Origin: Solwaraspora sp. WMMD406
GTDB taxonomy: Bacteria > Actinomycetota > Actinomycetes > Mycobacteriales > Micromonosporaceae
DNA length: 64,000 nt
Reading direction: 5' to 3'
Assembly (NCBI RefSeq): GCF_029626025.1
Contig: NZ_JARUBF010000001.1
Location: 6,108,001-6,172,000, forward strand
In this document: positions 58,040 through 64,000 of the stretch, one piece after another
Position numbering within the stretch: the first letter of the stretch is position 1
Layout of the letters: each line of letters begins with the position of its first letter
Notes under the pieces: generated by a model
Database searches by the model: none
Seen by the model: the letters and a program-made list of their open reading frames with translations, nothing else
What the model was told of the DNA's origin: nothing
Made by a program: the position numbers and the translations under genes

Positions 58040-58083
58040 CGCGGCCAGCACCCGACGCAGGACCGCTGACGCGGCCAGCACCC
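58028..58083. repeat. 26-bp direct repeat, period 30, at the sdhB stop
   Basis: Identical 26-base copies at 58028-58053 and 58058-58083. The first contains the sdhB stop codon, the second lies beyond it. Confidence 0.9.
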
Positions 58084-58093
58084 CCGGCACAGC

Positions 58094-58141
58094 CGACGAT
58101 CGCCCCACCCGGTGCTTGGAGTACCAGGTGGGCGATCGTCG
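58094..58141 (+). terminator. Terminator of sdhCAB
   Basis: A 15-bp inverted repeat with one bulged base (58094-58109 with 58127-58141), 55 bases past the sdhB stop. Confidence 0.8.
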
Positions 58142-58291
58142 TAGGGTTGCCGGCACAGATCGACAGTCGTAACATCCTTCGCGGAGCCGGGAGCTGATCT
58201 CACCGATCGTCCCGTCGTGGGCGGTGTCGGGCCGCCGAGCCCACGGCATCAGTCCGCCTCGCGGGCTGCCCGCCAAAGGAGCTCCACGACC

Positions 58292-59068
58292 ATGCCATCG
58301 CTGCGGCGCTACCGCCTGCCTTCGATAATCCTCGCCACAGCCATCGCCCTCGGCGTCACCGTCGTCTGGCTCGCACCGAACGCGGACGCCAGCGAACTCT
58401 GCGGCCGGACCGACGCGATCGACATCGCCGGCAAACGACACGTGGTGATGAACAACGTCTGGGGTGCTGACACCGCGCAGTGTCTGACGGTCGACCAGGA
58501 CGGCGGATTCACCGTCAGCCACTCCGAACACGACAAGCGCACCGGATCGGCGGCCGCGTACCCGACGATCTATCAAGGCTGCCACTGGGGCAACTGCACC
58601 CTCGACAGCGGTCTGCCGATCAAGGTACGCGACATCCGGGCCGCCCGGTCGAGCTGGCGGATCGACACCGCCGACGCCGACGGTCGCTGGAACGCGACGT
58701 ACGACCTGTGGTTCCACACCAGCGCCGACGTGCGCCGCTCCCCCGACGGCGCCGAACTGATGGTGTGGCTCGACCGGGCCGGCGGAGCCCGACCAGCCGG
58801 CACCCTGGTCGCCCGCGACGTGGCGCTGGCCGGGGCGGTCTGGGACGTCTACTACGCCGACTGGCACTGGAACTACATCGCATACGTGCGGGTCGACCCG
58901 ACCGACCGGGTCGACGACGTCGAGCTGGCCGCGTTCACCCGCGACGCGATCGGCCGAGGCTACCTCGACCGTGACTGGTACCTCAGCGGTGTCGAAGCCG
59001 GCTTCGAGATCTGGCGCAACGGCACCGGGCTGGCCTCGAACTCCTTCCGGGTCGAGGTCACCAGCTGA
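58292..59068 (+). CDS. Secreted glycoside hydrolase family 12 endoglucanase
   Basis: A 258-residue precursor from an ATG with AAGGAGC upstream. The signal peptide (LPSIILATAIALGVTVVWLAPNADA) is followed by a mature GH12 jelly-roll: MNNVWGADTAQCLTV, AAYPTIYQGCHWGNCT, the nucleophile glutamate in GAELMVWLD, and the acid/base glutamate in VEAGFEIWRNGTG. Both catalytic residues are present. GH12 enzymes cut beta-1,4-glucan or xyloglucan outside the cell. There is no carbohydrate-binding module. Confidence 0.9.
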   Translation: MPSLRRYRLPSIILATAIALGVTVVWLAPNADASELCGRTDAIDIAGKRHVVMNNVWGADTAQCLTVDQDGGFTVSHSEHDKRTGSAAAYPTIYQGCHWGNCTLDSGLPIKVRDIRAARSSWRIDTADADGRWNATYDLWFHTSADVRRSPDGAELMVWLDRAGGARPAGTLVARDVALAGAVWDVYYADWHWNYIAYVRVDPTDRVDDVELAAFTRDAIGRGYLDRDWYLSGVEAGFEIWRNGTGLASNSFRVEVTS

Positions 59069-59093
59069 GCCCTTTCAGCTCGATGTCGCCAGC

Positions 59094-59507
59094 TCACGAG
59101 TCGGCGAGCAGTGGCCGCAGGGCGGCCACGATCGGTACGTCGGCGGGCAGCCAGGTCACGTCGTCGAGCTCGTCGGCGGACAGCCAGCGCAGGGCGGCGT
59201 GCTCGAACGCCTGCGGCCGCCCGTCGCCACGCAGCCGGGCCTGATACACCCGCAGCACCGACCAGCCACGAGCCAGCGGTACGTCCGCACCGACTCGGTC
59301 ACCGACAGCGACGGTAACGCCCAGTTCCTCCCGGCATTCACGGATCAGCGCTTCGTGCTCCGATTCACCGTCCTCTACCTTTCCGCCCGGAAACTCCCAC
59401 TTGCCGGCGACCTCCGGCGGATGGGAGCGCGCGCAGGCCAGGACCCGGCCATCGAGCAGGATGGCGGCGCCGACCACCACCCGCTGCCTGCCTCGTTGCG
59501 TTCGCAC
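59094..59507 (-). CDS. MutT-type Nudix hydrolase (8-oxo-dGTP diphosphatase-like)
   Basis: A 137-residue Nudix protein. The box reads GGKVEDGESEHEALIRECREELG, shown as GKVEDGES and RECREELG, and is preceded by GKWEFPGG, a combination typical of MutT and CTP/8-oxo-dGTP pyrophosphohydrolases. It would sanitise oxidised nucleotides. It is convergent with the GH12 gene and divergent from the pterin dehydratase-like gene. Confidence 0.88.
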   Translation of the reverse strand: MRTQRGRQRVVVGAAILLDGRVLACARSHPPEVAGKWEFPGGKVEDGESEHEALIRECREELGVTVAVGDRVGADVPLARGWSVLRVYQARLRGDGRPQAFEHAALRWLSADELDDVTWLPADVPIVAALRPLLADS

Positions 59508-59691
59508 AGCGAGTCAGCCTGCCAGATCAATCAGCAATTCGGGTAACCCTGCTGTCTGCTAGGACAGCAGATGCCGGAAAGGTGGACGTGGACACCCGGC
59601 CACTTAGAGGTAAGACTGAGGACCACCAATCAAGACACAGGACGGCGACAATTTGGCCACAAGCCGGCAACGACGCCTGGGAGGGGTGGCT

Positions 59692-60003
59692 TTGCGAGCG
59701 CTCTGGACCGGCCGGGCCGGCCGCGACTACCTTAGCGACGCGTTGACTCAGCTGGCGGGCTGGCGGCAGGACGGGCAGCAGATCCACCGCACTCTCGATC
59801 TTGACGACAGCCAGCACGCCGAGCTCACCGAGCGGATCAAGGTGGCGGCCGATGCCCTGCACCTTCGGCCCGACGTACGCCGAGCCGACGGACAGACCGA
59901 GATCATCCTCGGCTCCCTCAACGGCGACAAGATCACCGAAGGCGACGTGGCGCTCGCCGCCCGGATCGAGGAGGCCTACCGGATCATCGTCGGCACCAGC
60001 TGA
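59692..60003 (+). CDS. Pterin-4a-carbinolamine dehydratase-like protein
   Basis: About 103 residues. The TTG at 59692 has a GGGAGGGG site; a TTG at 59653 is an alternative giving 116 residues. The fold pattern matches PCD proteins (LAGWRQDGQQIHRTLDL, then ITEGDVALAARIEEAYR). The catalytic HHP motif of true dehydratases is altered to HLRPD, so the enzyme may not act on carbinolamines. Such degenerate PCD domains are common in actinobacteria. The PH-domain gene follows 40 bases later. Confidence 0.65.
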   Translation: MRALWTGRAGRDYLSDALTQLAGWRQDGQQIHRTLDLDDSQHAELTERIKVAADALHLRPDVRRADGQTEIILGSLNGDKITEGDVALAARIEEAYRIIVGTS

Positions 60004-60043
60004 CCACGATCCGTGGTTGCCGGACCTGCCTACCCTTGCCTCC

Positions 60044-60406
60044 ATGGCGAACGTGACGTACGACCGGCGCGAGCAGCTTCAGCAGATCCAGAGCGGCCTG
60101 CTCGACGGGGAACAGGTGATCGCGGTCTACGACGCGATCGGCACCGGCACCGGCTTCATCGGCCTGACCGACCGACGCGTGATCATCCAGGACAAGTCCT
60201 TCGTCGGCAAGAAGTTCGCCATCACCAGCATCCCGTACTCCAAGGTGACCAGCGTGAGCGTGGTCAGCAACAAGTCGTGGGGCGGCTCGTTCTTCTCCAC
60301 CGGGGCGATCGCCATCCACGTCGGCACCCACACCTACGAGGTCGAGTTCCGGGGCGACCAGAAGGCCCACCACGTCCACAACGTGATCCTGCACTACATC
60401 TCGTAA
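60044..60406 (+). CDS. PH-domain (bPH) protein
   Basis: A 120-residue protein with a single bacterial PH-like domain: LLDGEQVIAVYDAIGTG, IGLTDRRVIIQDKSFVGKK, ITSIPYSKVTSVSVV, followed by the C-terminal helix AHHVHNVILHYI. There is no membrane segment. The bacterial PH family is found in general stress and envelope contexts, but its molecular role is unclear. Confidence 0.88.
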   Translation: MANVTYDRREQLQQIQSGLLDGEQVIAVYDAIGTGTGFIGLTDRRVIIQDKSFVGKKFAITSIPYSKVTSVSVVSNKSWGGSFFSTGAIAIHVGTHTYEVEFRGDQKAHHVHNVILHYIS

Positions 60407-61012
60407 CCGACCATTCGCCGATTGTGGTCGTTTTGCGCGAGAAGACCCGGCTGGACCCTGGTTGTAACGCCGAGCTGTCTGCTCCACCCTTCGGATCAGC
60501 TGTCCCGTACGTCGCAGCGCCAGTGCGTGTCCGCATCGCGCCGGGTCTCAGCCTCACATCGTGCGGTGTCCGGTCCGGTCCGGTCCGAGCCGCTCCGCCC
60601 GCCGGGTTGGTGCGGCGCCAAGCGCGGCAGCCGGCCGCCGGATGGGTGGGGAATCGTCGACGGGGCGGGGTCGTTACACATGGTCGAGCCACGCACCCCC
60701 GCCCTACCGCGAGGCGCGCGGCGTCAGGCCCGTGAGCGGGCCGTCGGGACTGTGCAGACGCGCCGACGGCCCGCGAGCCGCCCGGGGGAATGACCGACCG
60801 GCCCGCGTGGTTGTACATGGTCACGACGCGCAGCAGCAAGCGCCCGGCACCGGACAGGCACCCGGTGCGTCCGGGCCTCCGCGTACGTGATGCGACACGA
60901 TCCCGCGCATATCGCGCACCTGAAAATCACCCCGTACCACCCGGATGACCGTTTACCGCGCACCCGCCCGCACCGAGGTGCGCAACCCCCGGAAACGGAA
61001 GGTGGACCCCCC
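60407..61012. other. 600-base region with no recognised gene
   Basis: ORFs on both strands here are arginine/proline-rich and have no ribosome sites or familiar motifs. The right part probably holds the promoter and leader of the secreted lytic-type protein. I looked for c-di-AMP riboswitch (ydaO) elements, which often precede cell-wall hydrolase genes in actinobacteria, and could not recognise them. Confidence 0.4.
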
Positions 61013-61624
61013 ATGACCACGATCATCAGCCGCACCCTGCGTACCAGCCTGCGCACCACCGCCCTCGGCATCGCCGGCCTCACGCTTGCCGGCGGCGCGA
61101 TCGCCGGCCCCGCGCTGGCCGCCGACCACGCCCCCACCAGCCTCGCCGCCCCGGCGTCGGCCGCTGCCGCCAGCGGGGTCGACACCAGCAAGCTCATCCC
61201 GCACGGTGTGCAGGGCCAGCAGTCCCGAATCGACCTGACCGCCGAACAGACCGACAACGCCAAGGGCATCATCGCCGCCACCAAGAAGGCCGGCATGGAC
61301 GAACGCGCCGCCGTCGTCGCCATCGCCACCGCCCTGCAGGAATCCAAGCTGGAGAACCTCGGCCACCTCGGCGAGCGCAACGACCACGACTCGCAGGGCC
61401 TGTTCCAGCAGCGCCCCTCCTCCGGCTGGGGCACCGTCGAGCAGATCACCGACGTCGAGTACTCCACCACCGCGTTCCTCAACGGCCTCAAGGGAGTCGA
61501 CGGCTGGCAGGACATGCCGCTGACCGACGCCGCGCAGAAGGTCCAGGTGTCGGCGTACCCGTTCCACTATGCCCAGTGGGAGACCCAGGCCGCCGAGATC
61601 GTCGCCGCCCACTGGAACAGCTGA
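61013..61624 (+). CDS. Secreted lytic transglycosylase-like protein
   Basis: A 203-residue precursor. The signal peptide runs through LGIAGLTLAGGAIAGPALA. The mature part has a helical domain with ATALQESKLENLGHLGERN, HDSQGLFQQRPSSGWGTVEQ and VDGWQDMPLTDAAQKVQVS, the pattern of the actinobacterial lysozyme-like domain often appended to M23 peptidases. The glutamate in ALQES is the likely catalytic residue. A role in peptidoglycan turnover is inferred. Confidence 0.82.
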   Translation: MTTIISRTLRTSLRTTALGIAGLTLAGGAIAGPALAADHAPTSLAAPASAAAASGVDTSKLIPHGVQGQQSRIDLTAEQTDNAKGIIAATKKAGMDERAAVVAIATALQESKLENLGHLGERNDHDSQGLFQQRPSSGWGTVEQITDVEYSTTAFLNGLKGVDGWQDMPLTDAAQKVQVSAYPFHYAQWETQAAEIVAAHWNS

Positions 61625-61640
61625 CCACCACCAGCCAGGA

Positions 61641-61680
61641 CCGAAGGGCCGGACCCCGTACCCGGGGTCCGGCCCTTCGG
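61641..61680 (+). terminator. Intrinsic terminator
   Basis: A perfect 18-bp stem (61641-61658 with 61663-61680) and four-base loop, 17 bases past the stop of the secreted protein; it also faces the end of the convergent GntR gene. Confidence 0.9.
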
Positions 61681-61692
61681 CGCGTGCTTACC

Positions 61693-61932
61693 TCAGGATT
61701 GCTTGTCCGGGGTGACGAATGTGCCGCGCCCGGTGAAGGTGACCACCCGGCCTCCCTCGCGGAGCACGTCCAGCGCGGCGCGCACGGTGCCGCGCGCCAC
61801 GCCGTACGTCTGCGCCAGCGTCACCTCGCCGGGCAGCTTGTGCCCGGGCGGCCACTCGCCGCTGTCGATCCTCGCCTTCAGGGCGTCGGCCACCTGCTCG
61901 GCGAACGAACGCGGCGACCAAGGGTCGATCAT
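61693..61932 (-). CDS. Short GntR-family regulator
   Basis: A 79-residue protein consisting only of a GntR winged helix-turn-helix (SFAEQVADALKARIDSGEWPPGHKLPGEVTLAQTYGVARGTVRAALDVL, here cited as LPGEVTLAQTYGVARGTVRA, and the wing GRGTFVTP). It has no effector domain. Truncated GntR regulators of this kind are frequent on actinobacterial integrative elements and plasmids. It is divergent from the small gene at 62098. Confidence 0.88.
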   Translation of the reverse strand: MIDPWSPRSFAEQVADALKARIDSGEWPPGHKLPGEVTLAQTYGVARGTVRAALDVLREGGRVVTFTGRGTFVTPDKQS

Positions 61933-61971
61933 GCCTAACAGGCTGCCACCTGTATAGCCACGCCCAGCTGT

Positions 61972-62017
61972 CTATCTCATCCGTTCTATGGACATGCTGA
62001 ACAGGCTGTACTAGCGT
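61972..62017 (+). promoter_or_regulatory. Divergent control region of the GntR gene
   Basis: TGGACA (61989-61994) and TAGCGT (62012-62017), spaced by 17 bases, make a good rightward promoter. An imperfect dyad, TGTCTAT about 61970-61976 with ATGGACA 61988-61994, overlaps the -35 and is a candidate GntR operator. Confidence 0.5.
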
Positions 62018-62097
62018 CGACGCCACTCATACAGAGCGGCCCTCGGCTCGCGTAGCAGCGCTTGCCGAGGGCCTTGACGCGAAGCGAGGTCGCGCCC

Positions 62098-62397
62098 GTG
62101 AGCATTCTGCCCGAAACACCCCCGCCTATCAGCGATCCCAAGGCTCCACCCGCACTGCCAGCGACCAAGGGGAACGCTCCCGGCGATGGGCCTACCAGCC
62201 AGAAAAGGGGGATCCTGGTCGCCGGGCCGAGAGAGTTGCCGGCGTACGGGACGGTGCGGATCTGGGTGGACGCCGGCTCAGGTGGGACCGGCGAGCGGGC
62301 AGACGTCGCCGTCGACCGACTCCGGCTGGCGGAGATCGACAGCGGCGAAGGGGCCACCGCCCTCTACCGACTGGCGACGTCCCACCACCAAGGCTGA
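62098..62397 (+). CDS. Small hypothetical protein divergent from gntR
   Basis: A 99-residue ORF from GTG with GAGGT nine bases upstream. The N-terminal 45 residues are Pro-rich (LPETPPPISDPKAPPALP) and the rest alternates charged and hydrophobic residues (YGTVRIWVDAGS, ADVAVDRLRLAEIDSG). No family was recognised. Its placement suggests control by the GntR protein. Confidence 0.5.
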   Translation: MSILPETPPPISDPKAPPALPATKGNAPGDGPTSQKRGILVAGPRELPAYGTVRIWVDAGSGGTGERADVAVDRLRLAEIDSGEGATALYRLATSHHQG

Positions 62398-62466
62398 CCG
62401 GACGTCGGCACCCCGCTACGTCATCGAGGTGAGGCCCGTCCACGTCACCTGGCGATCGTAGGGTGG

Positions 62467-63015
62467 ATGAGCCTCACCTCGATTCGGCGACAGTACGCAG
62501 CCGGGACGCTGCCTGTTCCCACCTACCGGATCGGTCGACTGATCATGGTCGGTGAGCCGGTCACCGGCACGTCGGCCGAGACGGGGCAGACCGTGGTGTA
62601 CGCCCGGGTGTCCTCAGCCGATCAGAAACCCGACCTGGACCGGCAAGTCGCCCGGGTCACCGTGTGGGCCACCGGGCAGAAACTCGGCGTCGACCGGGTG
62701 GTGACCGAGGTTGGATCCGCGTTGAACGGGCACCGCAAGAAGTTCCTCGCGCTGCTGCGCGACCCGAAGGTGGCAACGATCGTGGTTGAGCATCGGGACC
62801 GGTTCGCCCGGTTCGGGGCCGAGTACGTTGAGGCGGCGCTGGCCGCGCAGGGCCGCCGACTGCTGGTGGTCGACCCGGCTGAGGTCGACGATGATCTGGT
62901 CCGCGACGTGACGGAGATCCTGACGTCGTTGTGCGCCCGCCTGTACGGGCGTCGCGCTGCCGCGAACCGTGCCCGCCGGGCGGTCGAAGCCGCCACCGAG
63001 AGTGGCCCGGCGTGA
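62467..63015 (+). CDS. tnpA: IS607-family serine transposase
   Basis: A 182-residue serine recombinase. VVYARVSSADQKPDLDRQ contains the catalytic serine, and ALLRDPKVATIVVEHRDRFARFG the active-site arginines. The C-terminal helix with YGRRAAANRARRAVEAA is typical of IS607 TnpA. The N-terminal MerR-like helix-turn-helix is short: the protein starts close to the recognition helix (SIRRQYAAGTLPVPTYRIGR), so the first helix may be missing, although upstream sequence offers no longer start. It overlaps tnpB by four bases (GTGA). Confidence 0.88.
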   Translation: MSLTSIRRQYAAGTLPVPTYRIGRLIMVGEPVTGTSAETGQTVVYARVSSADQKPDLDRQVARVTVWATGQKLGVDRVVTEVGSALNGHRKKFLALLRDPKVATIVVEHRDRFARFGAEYVEAALAAQGRRLLVVDPAEVDDDLVRDVTEILTSLCARLYGRRAAANRARRAVEAATESGPA

Positions 63016-64000
63016 AAACGATCCAGGCGTACCGGTTCGCCCTCGACCTCACCTCGCGCCAGGAACGCGACGTCCTTGCACACGCTGGGGCCGCCCGGCT
63101 CGCCCACAACTGGGCGCTCGCGAAGGTCAAGGCGGTCATGGACCAGCGCATCGCCGAACGCTCCTACGGCGTACCAGACGAGTTGCTAACGCCATCACTG
63201 TCCTGGTCGCTGGCCGGTCTTCGGAAGGCCTGGAACGCCGCGAAGCCCGACGTCGCGCCGTGGTGGGGTGAGGTGTCGAAGGAGGCGTTCAACACCGGCC
63301 TCGACGCGCTCGCTCGCGGGTTGAAGAACTGGACTGACTCCCGCAGCGGGAAACGCGCCGGTCGGCCGTCGGGTTTCCCCCGGTTCAAGTCCCGCCGCCG
63401 TACCACGCCCAGCGTGCGGTTCACCACCGGGGCGATCCGGGTCGAACCGGACAAGATGCACGTGGTGCTACCCCGGCTGGGCCGGTTGAAGTTGCACGAG
63501 TCCGCCCGCAAGCTCGCCCGCCGTATTGAAGCCGGCACCGCCCGGATCATGTCCGCGACAGTGCGTCGTGATGGCGGACGGTGGCATGTGTCGTTCACCG
63601 TCGAGGTCGAACGCGCCGAACGCAGCCCGGCCCGACCCGGCTCGGTGGTTGGTGTGGACGTCGGTATCCGGCATCTCGCGGTGCTGTCCACCGGCGAGTT
63701 GGTCGACAACCCGCGCCACCTCGTGGCCGCGCGGCAACGGATGCATGCGCTCGGCCGGACGCTGTCGCGCAAGCAGGGCCCGGACCGGCGTACCGGACGA
63801 CGTCCCTCGAAGCGGTGGGAACGGGCCGCGAGCCGGCTCGGTCGCGCTCACGCCCGGGTCGCTCATCTGCGCCGTGACGGGCTGCACAAGCTCACCACCC
63901 GACTCGCCACGACGTACGGCACCGTTGTGGTGGAAGACCTCAACGTCACCGGCATGCTGCGCAACCGGCGGTTGGCTCGGCACGTCGCCGACGCCGGATT
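63012..64000 (+). CDS. tnpB: TnpB RNA-guided nuclease (IS607-associated), cut by window end
   Basis: At least 329 residues from a GTG overlapping the tnpA stop; the frame is open to the window edge. Features are the N-terminal beta-barrel and helical lobe (MKTIQAYRFALDLTSRQ, RLAHNWALAKVKAVMDQR), FPRFKSRRRTTPSVRFTT, the first RuvC motif VVGVDVGIRHLAVLS with the catalytic Asp, the arginine-rich bridge region (LSRKQGPDRRTGRR), and the second RuvC motif TVVVEDLNVTGM with the catalytic Glu. The zinc ribbon and third RuvC aspartate lie beyond the window. No disruption is seen in the visible part. Confidence 0.9.
   Translation, partial: MKTIQAYRFALDLTSRQERDVLAHAGAARLAHNWALAKVKAVMDQRIAERSYGVPDELLTPSLSWSLAGLRKAWNAAKPDVAPWWGEVSKEAFNTGLDALARGLKNWTDSRSGKRAGRPSGFPRFKSRRRTTPSVRFTTGAIRVEPDKMHVVLPRLGRLKLHESARKLARRIEAGTARIMSATVRRDGGRWHVSFTVEVERAERSPARPGSVVGVDVGIRHLAVLSTGELVDNPRHLVAARQRMHALGRTLSRKQGPDRRTGRRPSKRWERAASRLGRAHARVAHLRRDGLHKLTTRLATTYGTVVVEDLNVTGMLRNRRLARHVADAG

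Larger units (their letters stand above)
62400..64000 (+). mobile_element. IS607-type element, right end outside the window
   Basis: The serine transposase and TnpB pair with four-base overlap defines an IS607-family element. The left boundary is not precisely visible; it lies between the small gene ending at 62397 and the tnpA start. IS607 elements lack terminal inverted repeats, so the sequence alone does not show it. Confidence 0.8.

Noticed and set aside
60407-61012. c-di-AMP (ydaO) riboswitch before the secreted lytic-type protein
   Set aside because: The context would fit, but I could not recognise the conserved core sequence.

Overview
The base composition (very GC-rich), the WhiB-family regulator, mycothiol and mycoredoxin genes, DUF397/XRE pair and many GTG/TTG starts point to an actinobacterium. 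The proline/alanine-rich proteins, the DUF5679 zinc ribbon and the M16 pair suggest a member of the Micromonosporaceae (Micromonospora-like). The window is ordinary chromosome with a decayed insertion sequence near 32-33 kb and an intact-looking one running off the right end.

Region 1 (0.1-30.3 kb) resembles the mycobacterial Rv3195-Rv3202c block: a zinc metalloprotease-family protein, a ThiF/cyclodehydratase-like protein, an ABC1 kinase, WhiB7, UvrD2, mycoredoxin Mrx1, NudC, and the end-resecting helicase-nuclease pair AdnA/AdnB. Lineage-specific genes are interleaved: an XRE/DUF397 pair, two M16 peptidases in an operon with nudC, membrane proteins, GH15 with zwf, a DEAD-box helicase and a cold-shock protein. 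The whiB7 leader holds a clear intrinsic terminator preceded by an ORF, as expected for ribosome-mediated attenuation.

Region 2 (30.4-53.8 kb) resembles the mycobacterial Rv1170-Rv1205 block: two LOG-family (TIGR00730) proteins, dapE, dapD, dapC, fdxA and mshB. The succinylase branch of diaminopimelate/lysine synthesis (DapD, DapC, DapE) is therefore encoded within about 15 kb. Interleaved are a secreted S8 protease, a membrane GGDEF/EAL protein, a SIMPL protein, a GNAT protein, an S9-family protein that has lost its catalytic serine and histidine, and a TldD/TldE pair.

Region 3 (53.8-61.7 kb) carries sdhCAB, preceded about 420 bases upstream by a promoter overlapping a good IdeR/DtxR iron box. 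It is followed by a secreted GH12 endoglucanase, a MutT-type Nudix protein, a pterin dehydratase-like protein, a PH-domain protein and a secreted lytic-transglycosylase-like protein.

Region 4 (61.7-64 kb) is accessory: a short GntR regulator divergent from a small unknown gene, then an IS607-type serine transposase and TnpB, the latter cut by the window edge.

Three signals stand out: three exact DnaA boxes upstream of the ThiF-like gene, the iron box before sdhCAB, and a high density of short perfect tandem duplications (9-30 bp) across the window, always a multiple of three inside genes. No tRNA, rRNA or CRISPR array was seen.
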